Positions 7,340 through 16,211 of a stretch of DNA of 19,098 nucleotides are shown here, piece after piece. How positions within the stretch are numbered: position 1 is the stretch's first letter; the number at the start of each line of letters is the position of its first letter. Where the stretch lies: contig CAMTOT010000011.1 in NCBI GenBank assembly GCA_947074165.1, positions 1-19,098 on the forward strand, read 5' to 3'. Under the pieces are notes generated by a model that was not told where the DNA came from, ran no database searches, and saw only the letters and a program-made list of their open reading frames with translations. Source of the stretch: an uncultured Bacteroidales bacterium. Lineage in GTDB: Bacteria; Bacteroidota; Bacteroidia; Bacteroidales; JAUNSR01. Made by a program: the position numbers and the translations under genes.

Positions 7340-8287
7340 TCAATTAAGTTTCAATGTTGGTACTAACGGTTTTCCTGTCTCATCAACAATTCGCCAGTTA
7401 TATATATTAACCAAATATGTAAATGGATAATCTGTATCAGATATGGAAATTACATAATTATATGAAGAACCTGCCGCCAGTTTATCATCTACAAGAGGTA
7501 ACTTAGCTGTATAATATTTCCCTGCAGTAGAATTATCCACAAATAACTCAAACTTAACAGTAAGACTATCTTTTGTATTCAATGGCAATAATACTTGTTG
7601 ACATGTAAGTTTATTTACCGGCATATCAATTAAATCAATATTATTTATCGAATTGGAATATGATATCTGCCCTGTATACATATCCCAACCTACTCCGGCT
7701 GTGTTTGGAGGAGTTATCGTTATATTTCTTACAGAGTCAATTGACACAATCTCATTCCCGTCAGTATCTTTCGATGATTCAAAATCTATTACAACCTGAG
7801 AACAGCAATGAGAAAAAAGTATAGGAATATTTGTACTAGTTTTTATTGATATTGATTGAAGACTATAACTCAGATAATCATAACCGTTACTTAGATTCTC
7901 CAAAAACACAGTATTCGAAAACGACGGTGGATACTCTGATTTATTCCCTATTGAAAACATATAAAAATTATAAATACCGTTTGGTACTATCAGCGTATCG
8001 TTGTTTATTGCAGACAAAATACCGGGTTGGTACGTATAGTAATTATTTGTCTGCACGTACTGTTTATTTCCATCAAAAGAATAGACCACAACAAATCTGT
8101 CTTTTACAAGTGCAGAGATTCCGCTTCTTGTTGAAATATCACTAACTGTCGCGGTAAATAATATCTTGTCAAGACCGGAATCAGAGGTTTGGATATACTC
8201 AACCGTCACCTTATCGTCCGCACAACTAAATATAAAAATGGAGAAAACGAAACTTAATATTGTGATTAAATATTTATATGATTCCAT
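7340..8287 (-). CDS. Fimbrillin-like lipoprotein, second in operon
   Basis: Lipoprotein of 315 residues, with lipobox FSC in IFIFSCADD. It has the same core as its neighbours: VPNGIYNFYMFSIGN, PPSF, LSNGYDYLSY, and SHCCSQVVIDFE, which here has a Cys-Cys pair. Its C-terminus ends NIYNWRIVDETGKP, the usual last-strand pattern of fimbrillin-like proteins. It starts 9 bp after the first gene's stop and ends 1 bp before the third. Sequence divergence between the three is large, which fits surface proteins that diversified after an old tandem duplication. Confidence 0.82.
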   Translation of the reverse strand: MESYKYLITILSFVFSIFIFSCADDKVTVEYIQTSDSGLDKILFTATVSDISTRSGISALVKDRFVVVYSFDGNKQYVQTNNYYTYQPGILSAINNDTLIVPNGIYNFYMFSIGNKSEYPPSFSNTVFLENLSNGYDYLSYSLQSISIKTSTNIPILFSHCCSQVVIDFESSKDTDGNEIVSIDSVRNITITPPNTAGVGWDMYTGQISYSNSINNIDLIDMPVNKLTCQQVLLPLNTKDSLTVKFELFVDNSTAGKYYTAKLPLVDDKLAAGSSYNYVISISDTDYPFTYLVNIYNWRIVDETGKPLVPTLKLN

Positions 8288-8296
8288 ATCAAAAAA

Positions 8297-9301
8297 CTAC
8301 AATTGAATTGGTATTATAGGAGCTCCACCACTTACCTCAACCCAATTAATTACATCTACATTCGTAAAATTAATTTCACTATCCTGTATCTCTATTAAGA
8401 ACAGATACGAATTTCCGGCTTTAAGGGCTCCGCTTGGTATAGGCTGACTACCGGTAAATGGAATAGTTTGCTCAACGCCGTTGAAACTTAGTTTAAACGT
8501 AAAGTCAAGTACCAGATTTCCTTCTAACGGACGCATAATGTATTGAGCGTAATTACCAGTCATTCCCAACTGAACAGCAGAAGACAAACTTGTAGCAGGT
8601 GTGATTACACCGGAAAACAAATCCCAACTAACCCCATCGATTGAGGAAGGAGTACACTCTACACTTACTAACTCAACCTTTATATTACTTCCGGTTTTAT
8701 CAGTCCCTGCTGTGTCAAGTTTTATAACAATCTGCGTACATGCATGCTCAAATTTTACTATAAAATCTTTTGATGACGTGATACTTACTGGCGTTGAATA
8801 TTGCCACGCAAGATAATCGATGCCATTTGACAATGACGTTGCCGTACTTCCTGAGAACGTCGGAGTTTGATCGCTTGTTGAGTTAGTACCCGCGCCGTAA
8901 AATGTATATGTACCATTAGGCAATACCATGCCACTTCCGGCTACCGGTGTTACTGAACCTGCACTTTCTGATTTATAATTTATTGAGGAGATTCTATTTT
9001 GTCCGCTGTATGCAAAAAATGTCACATACCTTCCGGATGATATTGGCTCAAAGTTCACCGCTTTTGTTGTAAATTCTGACATAACATAAGGATCAAATGT
9101 TATTAAATTAGATGCAGTGCCCGAACCTGAACCGGAATCTGAACCCGAGCCGGAACCGGAGCCGGAGCCCGAACCATTATCAGAATCTGATGAACCTCCA
9201 CAACACGGTATATTAACCTCTATTTTATCCTTTGAACATGAAAAACAAACAATAGATAAAATATAAAAAATAGTCCTAATGATAAACTTACTTTTGTTCA
9301 T
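8297..9301 (-). CDS. Fimbrillin-like lipoprotein with Ser-Gly linker, first in operon
   Basis: First gene of the fimbrillin-like operon, 334 residues from the ATG at 9301. An upstream frame extension to 9376 has no signal-peptide logic; from 9301 the protein starts MNKSKFIIRTIF and has lipobox CFSC. After the anchor comes a Cys-Cys pair (IPCCGGSS) and then a disordered (Ser/Asp)-Gly repeat of about 24 residues, which would hold the adhesin domain off the membrane. The core matches the two paralogues: LPNGTYTFYGAGTN, TPTF, LSNGIDYLAW, FEHACTQIVIKL, and a C-terminal VINWVEVSGG. A role as pilin, pilus anchor or adhesin is inferred from the family. Confidence 0.82.
   Translation of the reverse strand: MNKSKFIIRTIFYILSIVCFSCSKDKIEVNIPCCGGSSDSDNGSGSGSGSGSGSDSGSGSGTASNLITFDPYVMSEFTTKAVNFEPISSGRYVTFFAYSGQNRISSINYKSESAGSVTPVAGSGMVLPNGTYTFYGAGTNSTSDQTPTFSGSTATSLSNGIDYLAWQYSTPVSITSSKDFIVKFEHACTQIVIKLDTAGTDKTGSNIKVELVSVECTPSSIDGVSWDLFSGVITPATSLSSAVQLGMTGNYAQYIMRPLEGNLVLDFTFKLSFNGVEQTIPFTGSQPIPSGALKAGNSYLFLIEIQDSEINFTNVDVINWVEVSGGAPIIPIQL
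9121..9174 (-). repeat. Tandem degenerate hexamers encoding Ser-Gly linker
   Basis: Nine consecutive 6-bp units (forms of CCGAAC, CTGAAC, CGGAGC, CGGAAT) lie in frame in the first fimbrillin gene and encode alternating Gly and Ser/Asp. The units differ mostly at synonymous positions. Gain or loss of units keeps frame, so linker length could vary between strains. Confidence 0.85.
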
Positions 9302-9517
9302 AATCATTTTGTTTTTAAGTACTAAAACAAAAACATTTATACTGAGCTTAAGTTTATAAAATATGTAATAAAACATATAATAACATGCGATTTAATATTG
9401 ATTTACATCTTTAATACACACGTTTGGTCAAATATTTCACATATCATTTATGTTAATTATATTAATTTGCATACATCTCCTGAAAGAGATAGATAATTAA
9501 TCTTTTATTATAATAGT

Positions 9518-12500
9518 ATGAAAATATTTACTTCCAAACTATCGTTGGCAGCTGTAACAATGTATATATCTGCTTTATCGGTAAATGCTTATGCGTCCAA
9601 TGAAAGGACGGAACAGTTGCTATATATCTCTGATTTCGCTTCAGGATGGGATAAAGCAACAACTCCTTATTCACAAACTACAACTTCAAACGAAGACTTT
9701 ACAATCTCATGGACTGATTGTGCTGTAAAGAACACTTATATTGCAAAAAATGACAATGGCATAACTTCGACAGGTGCTATAGAGTTTTCTAAAAACCCGA
9801 CCACCGCAACAGTTGAATTCTCGGCACTTAATTCTATAAGTAAAGTTGTTGTAAAAGGTTCAACTACCGGTAATAATCGTGGATTTGGCATATACAAAAA
9901 AGTAGCTGATTCTGATTGGTCTTTAATAACTGAAAAACTAATAAACGGAGCCGGAGAAAGCAACACAATAGATATTAATGAAGAAAACGTAGCATTCAAA
10001 ATAATGCTTCCTGCCGGAAACGCAAACTTTTTTTATCTGCATGATATTGAAATATACGGATATTCAGCTGCACCTGCTCCTCCGGCTATTGAGAGCATTT
10101 CTCCTGAAAACAAATCTATCATCCCGGTTAATGGTTCGTTTTACATCTCTTTCTCTGAGCCGGTAAAAAGAGTTGATGATATTAATATCAGTATCGGTGA
10201 CATCAACTTTTTAGAATCCGGCATATCAGTAAGCGGCAATAAAGCGACTCTTTCATATTCAGGTCTTAGTACAGACAAAACTTATGAACTAAATATACCA
10301 AAAGGCGCTTTTGTCAACGAATCAGGTACCCCTACTGCTATGGATTATAGTTATTCATTTGAAACCCCTGATACAAAAAAACCAGAGATAATAAATAACC
10401 CGGCCTTGACTTACAATGTAGTTCCGGCTAACGGCTTCATTACTATCTCCTACTCCGAGCAAGTAAAAATCGGCGATATGCCAATCCTTATCGGCACTAA
10501 AGAGATAACTCCCGCTATATCAGGATCTAACAATATGATATACATCAAATACAGCGGACTTGACTACAACACCTCATATGAAGTAAATATCCCTGAAAAT
10601 GCAATCCTTGACATACAGGGTAATTCTGCGGCGGCAACTAAATTTGAGATATCTACGGAAGGTAATTTCAGAGACAATACTCCGATTATATCATTTATAC
10701 CGACAGCGGAAAATATTACAGCAACCTCGACAGAGTTTGTTTCCGGCGATTACGCTGTTGAGATTACAGGCATAAACAGCGCTTCTGCGCGTAATAAAGA
10801 CGGTTACACTTATGCTTTCCGCGCTACGATGCTTACATTCCCTTCTATTGAATCTATCGGAGAAGTTTATTTCCATATACAAAACGGTAGTGGCTCTTCA
10901 GAACAGACATACAGCATTGAGAAAAAGTCAGGCGATAACTGGATTAAAATTGATGAATTCACTCTTGGCGCAAACGACGCAGCACGCCTTTCCAGCGGTG
11001 CGGCTCAAAGCTCTGAGCCTTCACAATTAAGACTGGTTGCTTCAGGCGCTTGCTGGTTTTATGATATTTCCGTTAGCAAATTTCTTGACAGAGACGCAGC
11101 AGAGGATGATGGCATTGCTCCTTCATTGACAAGCAGCAAACCTCAGGCAAATGCCGAAGGCGTAGGCATAAACGGCACTATAGAGCTGACTATGAGCAAA
11201 TCAATTCAAGCAGGCACCGGTTCTTTTATTCTTAATGGAAAGGCTCTTTCTGCTAATATAACAGGTAAAACAGTTCGTTTAAGCTATAACAATCTTAATT
11301 ACGCTACAACTTACGAATTAACATGGTCTGAAGGTGTGGTTACAGATAAGTTCGGAAGAGAAATTGCTGCCGGATCGCTTAAATTTACTACTGCGGAAAA
11401 ACCTGTTGTTTCACCTCGTCTGTTCGATTTTATTGTCGCAGCCGATGGATCCGGAGATGGAAAAACAATACAATCTGCTTTTGATGCTGCTGTACCGGGG
11501 GTAAATACATATCTTATCTTTGTGAAAAATGGCGAATATGATTTTGACACTGACGGCTACGCGTCACTTGGGTCAACTAAAACCAATGTGAGTCTGATAG
11601 GTCAAAGTCGTGATGGCGTGATATTAAAAGGTAGCCGCAAATCGCAGACAGGCTCTACCGGGCTGATAGACTATGGCACTTCAAACTGTCAGACACTTGA
11701 GATTCTTGCAGATAATTTCTATTGTGAAAATATTACTATCGAAAACACAAAAAACGGCGAGCTTGCTTCACTTGGTGTAGCACTTAAAGTATATGCCGAT
11801 AAGGCAATATTTAAGAATGTAAGATTATTGGGTTATCAGGATACTCACCTTACATCCAATAAAGGCACTGACCGTCAGTATTACCTTGACTGCGAAATAC
11901 ACGGTACTGTCGATTTCATCTTTGGTGATGGTATATGCTATTTCGAAAACAACGTTATATCGGTAGATGCAAGACCTAACGGAGCTACAACAGGTAACTG
12001 CATCACTGCAGCAGCAACTTCAGATGGCAACAGCTACGGATACGTCTTTAACAATTGTACTATTGATGGTACAAGTACACAAGACGGTATATACACACTT
12101 GGTCGTCCTTGGAAAAATTCACCACAAGTTGCATATCTAAATACGACTATGAACATTCTTCCTACTACTGCCGGATGGGGTGATATGCCGGGCAATAACC
12201 CTACACCTCTTGTGATGGCTGAATATAACAGTGTAAACGGGGCAGGACATGCAGTTGATCTTTCTAACCGCAAAGACAGCTACCAGAGAAATGAAGGCGG
12301 TGAATGGACTGAGGTAAAAAATATAATAACAGAAGAAGAGTCTGTAAGATACTCTATCGAGAACGTTCTTGGAGGCACTGACAACTGGAATGCTAAAGCA
12401 AAATCTGAAACTACGGCAGCTGCTTGTAATGTTATGATAAATGCATCATCAAAATTATTAAAATGGGATGCGGTAGACGGTGCAATATGCTATATAGTTA

Positions 12501-12883
12501 TCTCTGAAGGTATATTTGTAGCTCAGACTCAGAATACAGAATTTTCATTGGCCTCTGACGCTTTGTCTATTAATGACATTGAAGTAATCGCTGTTTCAGA
12601 GTCGGGTGCATTAAGCGTACCGTCAAAAGCTGCAATTGATACTTCTATATCAGAAAACTCCGATAATATGGATAAGATCAGAATTGTTAATACAATTGCA
12701 TCTTCAGAAGTAACACTTAATATCAAAGCTGATAATATTGAGATAATAAACCTACATGGACAAAAAGTAGAAAGCATATCTTCATCAAACAGTATAAATA
12801 TCGAATCTCTTCAAAATGGAGTATACATAATAAAAGTATCTTACAATAAGGAGACGATAACAGGTAAGATTATTAAACAATAA
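9518..12883 (+). CDS. Multidomain secreted pectinesterase with T9SS sorting domain
   Basis: Carbohydrate esterase family 8 pectin methylesterase within a 1121-residue secreted protein. Order: signal peptide (about 1-27); beta-sandwich (30-185); two Big_5/SbsA-type Ig-like domains (188-286, 288-383); another beta-sandwich (390-530); a third Ig-like domain (534-630); pectinesterase beta-helix (636-940); a fibronectin-III-like part (about 965-1045); and a C-terminal type IX sorting domain (about 1052-1121) ending LQNGVYIIKVS...GKIIKQ. Catalytic motifs are intact: GYQDT (Q774, D775), GTVDFIFG (D799) and LGRPW (R863), with spacing like the Erwinia enzyme. It would remove methyl groups from homogalacturonan outside the cell. 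The sorting domain implies that the host has the Por/T9SS apparatus, not encoded here. It is divergent from the fimbrillin operon and closed by a terminator. Confidence 0.95.
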   Translation: MKIFTSKLSLAAVTMYISALSVNAYASNERTEQLLYISDFASGWDKATTPYSQTTTSNEDFTISWTDCAVKNTYIAKNDNGITSTGAIEFSKNPTTATVEFSALNSISKVVVKGSTTGNNRGFGIYKKVADSDWSLITEKLINGAGESNTIDINEENVAFKIMLPAGNANFFYLHDIEIYGYSAAPAPPAIESISPENKSIIPVNGSFYISFSEPVKRVDDINISIGDINFLESGISVSGNKATLSYSGLSTDKTYELNIPKGAFVNESGTPTAMDYSYSFETPDTKKPEIINNPALTYNVVPANGFITISYSEQVKIGDMPILIGTKEITPAISGSNNMIYIKYSGLDYNTSYEVNIPENAILDIQGNSAAATKFEISTEGNFRDNTPIISFIPTAENITATSTEFVSGDYAVEITGINSASARNKDGYTYAFRATMLTFPSIESIGEVYFHIQNGSGSSEQTYSIEKKSGDNWIKIDEFTLGANDAARLSSGAAQSSEPSQLRLVASGACWFYDISVSKFLDRDAAEDDGIAPSLTSSKPQANAEGVGINGTIELTMSKSIQAGTGSFILNGKALSANITGKTVRLSYNNLNYATTYELTWSEGVVTDKFGREIAAGSLKFTTAEKPVVSPRLFDFIVAADGSGDGKTIQSAFDAAVPGVNTYLIFVKNGEYDFDTDGYASLGSTKTNVSLIGQSRDGVILKGSRKSQTGSTGLIDYGTSNCQTLEILADNFYCENITIENTKNGELASLGVALKVYADKAIFKNVRLLGYQDTHLTSNKGTDRQYYLDCEIHGTVDFIFGDGICYFENNVISVDARPNGATTGNCITAAATSDGNSYGYVFNNCTIDGTSTQDGIYTLGRPWKNSPQVAYLNTTMNILPTTAGWGDMPGNNPTPLVMAEYNSVNGAGHAVDLSNRKDSYQRNEGGEWTEVKNIITEEESVRYSIENVLGGTDNWNAKAKSETTAAACNVMINASSKLLKWDAVDGAICYIVISEGIFVAQTQNTEFSLASDALSINDIEVIAVSESGALSVPSKAAIDTSISENSDNMDKIRIVNTIASSEVTLNIKADNIEIINLHGQKVESISSSNSINIESLQNGVYIIKVSYNKETITGKIIKQ

Positions 12884-12925
12884 GAATACTGACAAATTAA
12901 ATAATAACAAATTAGACAAATTAGA

Positions 12926-12981
12926 AAAACCCTCGGGAGTAAATCTTGTGAAAGACTAACTCCAAAGGGTTTTCTTTTTTT
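12926..12981 (+). terminator. Bidirectional terminator after pectinesterase
   Basis: The outer stem AAAACCCT/AGGGTTTT (12926-12933 with 12966-12973) and an inner GGAGT/ACTCC pairing form a long hairpin, followed by C and seven T on the plus strand. It stands between the convergent pectinesterase and mutarotase genes; the T-tract touches the mutarotase stop codon region at 12980. Confidence 0.8.
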
Positions 12982-13357
12982 ATGTATACAGGTGAAACAT
13001 CCGTTCCATCGGTTTCCATTTTTCTGACGAAGAGCTTCCGATATCACAAATCTGAAACTTAGCCATATACTCCTCCCATTCTGCCTGACGCGGCAAGGTG
13101 GCTAGCACCTTCATAGCTGAATCCCAGTCAAAATCAACATGTGTTTCAATTATCATAAATAGTCGCGAACCAACTATATAAATCTCCATTTCAAGGATCC
13201 CGACACTCTTTATGCCATCAATAATCTCTCTCCACATATACTGTTGCGAATGTCTTTTGCGATACTCGGCTATCAGCTCCGGATTTTCTTTTAGATTTAG
13301 AGTCTGACAATATCTTTTGACGGCTCCTTTATATTGCTGCTGTATATAACCATCCAT
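12980..13357 (-). CDS. RhaM-type sugar mutarotase (fucose/rhamnose)
   Basis: Cytoplasmic dimeric alpha/beta-barrel mutarotase of the L-rhamnose mutarotase family (DUF718), 125 residues. It interconverts the alpha and beta anomers of a 6-deoxyhexose so that the isomerase receives its preferred form. Compared with E. coli RhaM, the conserved elements are seen in order: EYRKRH (H36), MWREI, MEIYIVGSRLFMIIE, and W-x2-M followed by F-x-L at the end. The gene follows the L-fucose isomerase gene by 5 bp, so L-fucose is the likely substrate even though the fold is that of RhaM rather than FucU. This is inferred from context. Confidence 0.85.
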   Translation of the reverse strand: MDGYIQQQYKGAVKRYCQTLNLKENPELIAEYRKRHSQQYMWREIIDGIKSVGILEMEIYIVGSRLFMIIETHVDFDWDSAMKVLATLPRQAEWEEYMAKFQICDIGSSSSEKWKPMERMFHLYT

Positions 13358-13362
13358 ACCTC

Positions 13363-15168
13363 TTATTTGTATAACGGTCCGTATGTTTCGCAGGCTTTGT
13401 AATCCGCCTGTTCAGGAGATTCAGTTCCGAAAGAAGCCCAAGAATGTGGACGGAATATTTTACACTCATCTACATTATGCATATTTACCGGAATACGAAG
13501 CATCGAAGCCATAGTTATTATCTGTGCTCCGACGTGTCCGTATACCGTTACCCCGTGGTTAGCGCCCCAGTTTGCCATAACCGAATAAACATCTTTAAAT
13601 GCTCCTTTACCAGTCAGATTCGGAGCAAACCAGGTAGTAGGCCATGTCGGGTCTGTTCGTTTATCAAGTTTAGTATGCATATCATCCGGTAATACACAAG
13701 AAAATCCTTCTGCAATCTGAATCACCGGACCTACCCCCTCTACAATATTAAGCCTAATCATAGTAAGAGGCATTTCAGCCTGAGTGCGAAAATGAGAAGA
13801 GAAACCTCCACCTCTGAAATATTCATAATTTGCCCTACACCAGTCTGTGGCCTCAAGACAATTATCTATATCCCGTTGTGTCATATTCCACCACTCTTTC
13901 ATTACACCCTCTCCTTTCTCATTCGTCGATGCGCCGCTGCAATCCATTGCTGTCGCACCTGAGTTTATAAGATGTATTATTCCATCTTTCGCTCTGCCGG
14001 TCAGCCTGACCCCTGTCACACGTTCTGTCGCTTGCGGACTCCAGTATGTGCGTACGTCATGAAAGCAAGGGGCTTTATCTGTTAACAATGTACCCATAAG
14101 CATAGCAAGACCATTGCAGACATCATTTTCAGTGGCAAAAGCTATTGGTTCTTTTTTTCCATTCCAATCAAAAGTAGAAGCAAGAATAGACTCAGTAAAA
14201 TCGCCGTTAGGCAACCAGTCAGTCCACATTCTTTGTCCCTGAAAACCTCCTGCTATAGCGTTACGACCAAGCGCTTCCTCCTTCCATCCTATTTTTGCAA
14301 GTTCAGGGTTACCAAATAAAATATCTCTTACCACAAGTGTCATTTTCGCTATAAACTCCCAGTCTTTATCAGCCTCAACGACTTTAGACTTCGTAACCAC
14401 TTCCGGCAGTGTCTTGCCTTTATTTACGTCAAATCCCTCTTTACAATTCTTTTTTATCCAGTCTAAAGCTTTATCATACTCCGTCTTATCAAAAATATCC
14501 AGTGTAATTCGTCTGAGAATCTCTGTCATATCTACCCACTCAGCTCTCAATCCGAAATATTTTTGCAGTATTGAAGCATCGCAATATGATCCGGCTATGC
14601 CCATAGATACAGAGCCCAGATTGACGTATGCTTTATTCTTTATCGAACCGACTGAAATTGCGCAACGCGCGAATGATATTATTTTTTCAGCTACATCCTG
14701 CGGGATTGACGTATCCGAAGCATCCTGCACATCATGACCATAAATAGAAAAAGCAGGCAAACCACGCTGAGCATGAGCCGCGAGCACAGCGGCAAGATAT
14801 ACGGCACCAGGACGTTCTGTACCATTAAATCCCCAGACCGCTTTTATTGTACGCGGATCCATATCAAACGTTTCAGTACCATAACACCAACAAGGTGTCA
14901 CCGTAAGGGTTGCCACCACGTTTTCACGCTCAAACTGACACGCGCAATCCGCTGCTTCAGAACCGCCGCCTATAGTCGTATCAGATATAACACACTGCAC
15001 GGGAGAGCCGTCATGATATTTTAGAGTTGTGGATATCAGTTCTGCGGCACTGCGGGCCATATTCATAGTCTGAATCTCGAGACTCTCTCTCACTCCTCCC
15101 CAGCGTCCGTCTATTGTGGGTCTTATGCCTATTTTAGGATACCCTCCCTTAAAAATATTTTCATTCAT
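13363..15168 (-). CDS. fucI: L-fucose isomerase
   Basis: Converts L-fucose to L-fuculose (the family also accepts D-arabinose), cytoplasmic and Mn-dependent. At 601 residues it matches the E. coli enzyme (591) with a constant offset of about 10. Metal and catalytic residues are E347 (ATEND), D371 (FHDVRTYW) and H538 (GANHGV), equivalent to E. coli E337, D361 and H528. The hallmark segments IGIRPTIDGR, WCYGTETFDMDP, FNGTERPGAVYL and the C-terminal YGPLYK are intact. It is the first gene of a two-gene operon with the mutarotase and divergent from an AraC-family regulator. Fuculokinase, aldolase and permease genes are not in this window, so the pathway must continue elsewhere. Confidence 0.97.
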   Translation of the reverse strand: MNENIFKGGYPKIGIRPTIDGRWGGVRESLEIQTMNMARSAAELISTTLKYHDGSPVQCVISDTTIGGGSEAADCACQFERENVVATLTVTPCWCYGTETFDMDPRTIKAVWGFNGTERPGAVYLAAVLAAHAQRGLPAFSIYGHDVQDASDTSIPQDVAEKIISFARCAISVGSIKNKAYVNLGSVSMGIAGSYCDASILQKYFGLRAEWVDMTEILRRITLDIFDKTEYDKALDWIKKNCKEGFDVNKGKTLPEVVTKSKVVEADKDWEFIAKMTLVVRDILFGNPELAKIGWKEEALGRNAIAGGFQGQRMWTDWLPNGDFTESILASTFDWNGKKEPIAFATENDVCNGLAMLMGTLLTDKAPCFHDVRTYWSPQATERVTGVRLTGRAKDGIIHLINSGATAMDCSGASTNEKGEGVMKEWWNMTQRDIDNCLEATDWCRANYEYFRGGGFSSHFRTQAEMPLTMIRLNIVEGVGPVIQIAEGFSCVLPDDMHTKLDKRTDPTWPTTWFAPNLTGKGAFKDVYSVMANWGANHGVTVYGHVGAQIITMASMLRIPVNMHNVDECKIFRPHSWASFGTESPEQADYKACETYGPLYK

Positions 15169-15198
15169 TGTATTTCATTTAAGATTAACATTATATCA

Positions 15199-15206
15199 CA
15201 AAATTA
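15199..15206 (-). promoter_or_regulatory. -7 box of the fucI operon
   Basis: The minus strand reads TAATTTTG (15206-15199), a perfect match to the Bacteroidota TAnnTTTG element. It lies 31 bp upstream of the fucI ATG. No good -33 TTTG is seen at the normal distance, which suits an activator-dependent promoter; the divergent AraC-type protein is the obvious candidate. Confidence 0.5.
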
Positions 15207-15276
15207 TATTTTACGTAAAACAGCGCATTATTCTAAATCGGCAATGAATACCACTATATCGACAAAAGAGTTTGAT

Positions 15277-15284
15277 TATATTTG
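15277..15284 (+). promoter_or_regulatory. -7 box of the AraC-family gene
   Basis: TATATTTG at 15277-15284 is a perfect TAnnTTTG box. Transcription from about 15291 would give a leader of roughly 20 nt to the ATG at 15312. This argues against the upstream in-frame TTG at 15282, which lies inside the box. No clear -33 element is seen. Confidence 0.55.
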
Positions 15285-15311
15285 CGTTTGGTCACCTTAA
15301 TCTATACACAC

Positions 15312-16211
15312 ATGAATAATACAGAATTAATGCTGCTTAATATCGGCATATCAAAACACAATGGAGATTGGAACTGGCAGGACGTGGAAAGTCCGTTCAT
15401 TCGCATATTTTACGCGGTAGAGGGTACAGCGCAGATTATATTTCAGGAACATGCATACACGGTTGAACCCGGCAATATGTATCTAATTCCACCTTTTACA
15501 AAACACAGCTACAATTGTGACGGATACTACTCTCATATCTATATTCACCTTTATGAAAAACCGTCTTCTCAAACCGGTCTATTCGACCTATACGATTTCC
15601 CGGTAGACATAAAGTGTAGTGATCTGAATAAAAAGATTATTCAACGTTTGCTTGATATCAACCCCGGATGCAGGTTATCAGGTTATGACCCGAAATTTTA
15701 TGATAATCAATCCACTCTGCTAAAGAATATCGCGCAGCGCACACACATAGCAAATCACATTTTATTTGAGTCAAGAGGAATTTTGTTGCAACTTCTTGCT
15801 GCCTTTATTAGTAAGGCAACAAAGAAAAATGAATACGCTGACATAAGAGTTACTAAGGCTCTCTCATATATCAGACGCAATATAGACTCGTCTATAACAA
15901 TAAATCAATTGTCTTGTGTTTGTAATCTTTCTGACGATCATTTCATCAGACTATTTAAAAAAGAGACGGGTTTAACTCCGGTGACATATATTATTAAGAA
16001 AAAAATTGAAAAGGCTCAGCTCCTTCTCACTATATCTGAAATACCAATAAAAGACGTTGCCCTGAAACTCAACTTTGAAAACATATCATACTTCAATAAG
16101 CTTTTTAAGTCTCACACCGGTATGACCCCGACTCAATATATCAATAAAAATAATCTTAGACAGCATTGTATGCCGCACGCTTTTGAAAATATTGCTTTAA
16201 ATAACCGGTGA
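15312..16211 (+). CDS. AraC-family transcriptional regulator
   Basis: Sugar-responsive activator of 299 residues. The N-terminal cupin (about 20-100, with VEPGNMYLIPPFTKHSYN) is the ligand domain, and the C-terminal part (about 180-285) holds two helix-turn-helix motifs: SITINQLSCVCNLSDDHFIR and the conserved IKDVALKLNFENISYFNKLF...GMTPTQY. It is divergent from the fucI-mutarotase operon, so control of that operon, perhaps by L-fucose or L-fuculose, is likely but inferred. The last 19 codons lie beyond the DNA-binding domain and overlap the 3' end of the convergent acyltransferase gene. The start is the ATG at 15312, as the TTG at 15282 lies within the promoter. Confidence 0.9.
   Translation: MNNTELMLLNIGISKHNGDWNWQDVESPFIRIFYAVEGTAQIIFQEHAYTVEPGNMYLIPPFTKHSYNCDGYYSHIYIHLYEKPSSQTGLFDLYDFPVDIKCSDLNKKIIQRLLDINPGCRLSGYDPKFYDNQSTLLKNIAQRTHIANHILFESRGILLQLLAAFISKATKKNEYADIRVTKALSYIRRNIDSSITINQLSCVCNLSDDHFIRLFKKETGLTPVTYIIKKKIEKAQLLLTISEIPIKDVALKLNFENISYFNKLFKSHTGMTPTQYINKNNLRQHCMPHAFENIALNNR

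Noticed and set aside
9423..9469. Promoter for the pectinesterase (TTTG at 9423 and TTAATTTG at 9462)
   Set aside because: The gap is 35 bp, far longer than the usual 19-21, and the -7 box has a mismatch at a key base; not called.
10691..10882. Minus-strand frames inside the pectinesterase gene (also 9736-9999, 11311-11550, 12034-12273 and 12529-12777)
   Set aside because: They are antisense to a gene with intact domains and catalytic residues, and show no recognisable protein features.
12841..13047. Minus-strand frame of 68 residues across the pectinesterase/mutarotase boundary
   Set aside because: It overlaps the terminator and both real genes in another frame.
14414..15024. Plus-strand frames of 107 and 96 residues opposite fucI
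   Set aside because: They are shadows of the highly conserved L-fucose isomerase coding sequence.
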